Shown here piece by piece: positions 62,674 to 64,000 of a stretch of 64,000 nucleotides of DNA (within the stretch, counting starts at the first letter, position 1; each line of letters begins with the position of its first letter). The stretch is from JACDAL01 sp963849115 (lineage in GTDB: Bacteria; Actinomycetota; CADDZG01; WHSQ01), in assembly GCA_963849115.1 (NCBI GenBank), contig CAWKGK010000002.1, positions 1 to 64,000 of the forward strand, given 5' to 3'. The position numbers and the translations under genes are program-made. Below the pieces are notes generated by a model. The model worked only from the letters and a program-made list of their open reading frames with translations, was not told where the DNA came from and did no database searches.

Positions 62674-63344
62674 GCCGCCCGCAGCGCGCTGTCGATCATG
62701 GAGGACAGCAGGACGACGCCGTCCTCCGAGCCCAACAGCGCCTCACAAGCCCTTTCGGGATGTGGCATTAGTCCCAGGATGTTGCCGGCAGGGTTGGTGA
62801 TCCCGGCGATGTCGTCGAGGGAACCGTTCGGGTTGTGCTCGTAGCGCAGCGCCACCTGCCCGTTCTTCCGTAACTCCTCAAGAGTGGGCTCGTCGCAGTA
62901 GTAGCCGCCCTCGAAGTGGTTGATGGGCAGCTTGAGCGTTTGTCCCGGCTCCGCGCGAGAGGTGAATGGAGTCACATGATTACTGACTCGCACCTCGGTC
63001 CAGCGGCACAGAAAGCTGAGGCCGAGGTTCTTTCTTAACGCGCCCGGAAGCAAGCCCGCCTCGCACAGGACCTGAAAGCCGTTGCAAATGCCGATCACCA
63101 AGCCGCCCAGGCGAGCGTGGGCCGAAACCGCCTCCATCACCGGTGAGAAACGTGCGATGGCGCCGGTGCGGAGATAGTCGCCGTGGGCGAAGCCTCCGGG
63201 AAGGACGACGATATCGGCGCCGTGAAGGTCGGGCTCGGTGTGCCATAGCAGCTCGACGCTTGCTCCGAGGCGCTCTAGCACGAGCGCGCAGTCGCGCTCG
63301 CAATTGGTCCCGGGAAACACGGCGACCGCGACCCGCACCGTCAC
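62670..63344 (-). CDS. purQ: phosphoribosylformylglycinamidine synthase, glutaminase subunit
   Basis: Class I glutamine amidotransferase that supplies ammonia to PurL. 224 residues. VAVAVFPGTNCERDCALVLE at the N-terminus, nucleophile Cys in LVIGICNGFQVLCEAGLLPG, and the His/Glu of the triad in GLMPHPERACEALLGSEDG. GTG 63344 overlaps the purS stop (GTGA). Confidence 0.96.
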   Translation of the reverse strand: MTVRVAVAVFPGTNCERDCALVLERLGASVELLWHTEPDLHGADIVVLPGGFAHGDYLRTGAIARFSPVMEAVSAHARLGGLVIGICNGFQVLCEAGLLPGALRKNLGLSFLCRWTEVRVSNHVTPFTSRAEPGQTLKLPINHFEGGYYCDEPTLEELRKNGQVALRYEHNPNGSLDDIAGITNPAGNILGLMPHPERACEALLGSEDGVVLLSSMIDSALRAA

Positions 63345-63595
63345 AGGGGCAGCACGACGACGTCGAAACTCTCGATCACAGGGTTTGCCAGCAAGCGCGC
63401 GCAGACCTCACTCACGCGCCTGCGGGCGTCGACCTCGTCGGCGGCGTCGATCTGCAGGGAAATGCTCTTGCCGACACGAACCGAGCTGATGCCTTTCAGA
63501 CCAAGTGCGGGTAGCGCCCGTTCGATCGTCTGGCCCTGGGGGTCAGAGATGCCGTCCTTGGGCATGACGTCGACCTTGGCGAGATAGCGGCTCAC
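63341..63595 (-). CDS. purS: phosphoribosylformylglycinamidine synthase subunit PurS
   Basis: 84-residue subunit that bridges PurL and PurQ in the three-part FGAM synthase. Family motifs: KVDVMPKDGISDPQGQTIER, LGLKGISSVRVGKSISLQID and LANPVIESFDV. GTG 63595 overlaps the stop of the upstream membrane-protein gene (GTGA). Confidence 0.94.
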   Translation of the reverse strand: MSRYLAKVDVMPKDGISDPQGQTIERALPALGLKGISSVRVGKSISLQIDAADEVDARRRVSEVCARLLANPVIESFDVVVLPL

Positions 63596-64000
63596 ATGGC
63601 TCCGGCGGCAAGGGCCGCGGGCGCCACCACCGAGCCGCACACGAATGCGAGTCCGAGCCCGGCCACAGCAACGACGAGGCCCGCTTTGAGCTTGCCCAGC
63701 CCCGTGGCAACCTCCACGCCAAAGACGAAGAGCAACAGGGACCACAGCGCGACCGCCACCTGTAGCGCGATCGAGAGCGCCGCCCACGCCGTCGCCAGCG
63801 AGTCGACCATTGGCTCGGTCATGAAGGTTTGGGGGCCCGCGATGAGCAGGTCGAGGGGAAGCAGTATCAGCAGCACGAAAACCTGGGGAAAGGCCGCCGC
63901 GCCCCACACGATGCGGAGGTCGACCGAGCGACCGCCTCCGCCGAGCACTCGAGCGGCGCGCGCCGCCGGCGCAGCACTCACGATCTGGGCGACGATGGCG
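63592..64000 (-). CDS. membrane protein of Yip1-like type, 5' end outside window
   Basis: C-terminal 135 or so residues, the frame being open to the window edge. Three to four hydrophobic segments (AAAFPQVFVLLILLPLDLLI, LQVAVALWSLLLFVFGVEVA, KAGLVVAVAGLGLAFVCGSV). The layout resembles Yip1-domain proteins, but the identification is tentative. The stop overlaps purS, so the gene heads or belongs to the purSQL transcript. Confidence 0.5.
   Translation of the reverse strand, partial: AIVAQIVSAAPAARAARVLGGGGRSVDLRIVWGAAAFPQVFVLLILLPLDLLIAGPQTFMTEPMVDSLATAWAALSIALQVAVALWSLLLFVFGVEVATGLGKLKAGLVVAVAGLGLAFVCGSVVAPAALAAGAM

Overview
The window is high-GC bacterial DNA that looks like metagenome assembly. 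Two parts appear to come from different organisms. Bases 1-4,430 (almost all minus strand) hold the classical cluster tRNA-Thr, tuf, rpmG, tRNA-Trp, secE, nusG, rplK, rplA. Its flanking repeats and protein style recall Acidobacteriota (Vicinamibacteria-like); this assignment is an impression from memory, not a search. From about 4,437 to the end the content is actinobacterial: a BldC-type regulator, a tiny Lys-rich protein next to PAC2, GTG/TTG starts, and tightly overlapping operons. The join falls inside a gcvT gene that lacks its N-terminal part, so a misassembly must be excluded.

Layout. 4.4-6.7 kb: gcvT-like fragment overlapping a gamma-glutamyltransferase. 6.7-11.0 kb: a seven-gene Mrp/Mbh-type cation antiporter operon (E-F-G-DUF4040-B-C-D). 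11.2-19.6 kb: tRNA-Glu followed by a tract of broken genes (zinc-ribbon fragment, large SARP/BTAD-type ATPase regulator, YeiH-family transporter, beta-propeller-like protein, NTF2-fold protein, DUF262/HNH remnant) around an intact cysH with a possible leader-peptide control region. 19.7-25.7 kb: secreted small or low-complexity proteins around a NarL-type two-component system; four copies of a GTCCTAGGAC palindrome precede these genes, which suggests a local regulon. 25.7-29.1 kb: GT2, GtrA and a large membrane protein (cell-envelope glycosylation). 29.4-32.2 kb: two FAD enzymes. 32.4-39.6 kb: YibE/F, two copies of a permease/TIGR03943 pair with Cys/His-rich loops, an alkaline-phosphatase-fold secreted protein and a PNPOx protein. 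39.7-45.1 kb: housekeeping-accessory genes, an M20 peptidase and a leaderless VapBC module. 45.3-47.2 kb: a secreted metzincin-like protease. 47.3-47.8 kb: tRNA-Asp, tRNA-Phe and bldC.

48.3-57.2 kb is amino-acid catabolism: a Leu/Val/Phe dehydrogenase, then E1alpha, E1beta and E2 of a branched-chain 2-oxoacid dehydrogenase on the plus strand. Facing it on the minus strand are Hpd, HmgA and a fumarylacetoacetase-family protein (tyrosine degradation) plus an enoyl-CoA hydratase. 57.4-64.0 kb: a GAF histidine kinase behind purF, then purL, purQ, purS and a partial membrane protein, all minus strand.

Reading frames are broken by single-base indels in two patches (1-4.9 kb and 11.4-19.6 kb) and at isolated points (about 41.5 and 43.0 kb), while long stretches in between are clean. 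For the ribosomal genes sequencing error is much the likeliest cause. For 11.4-19.6 kb real decay is also possible.
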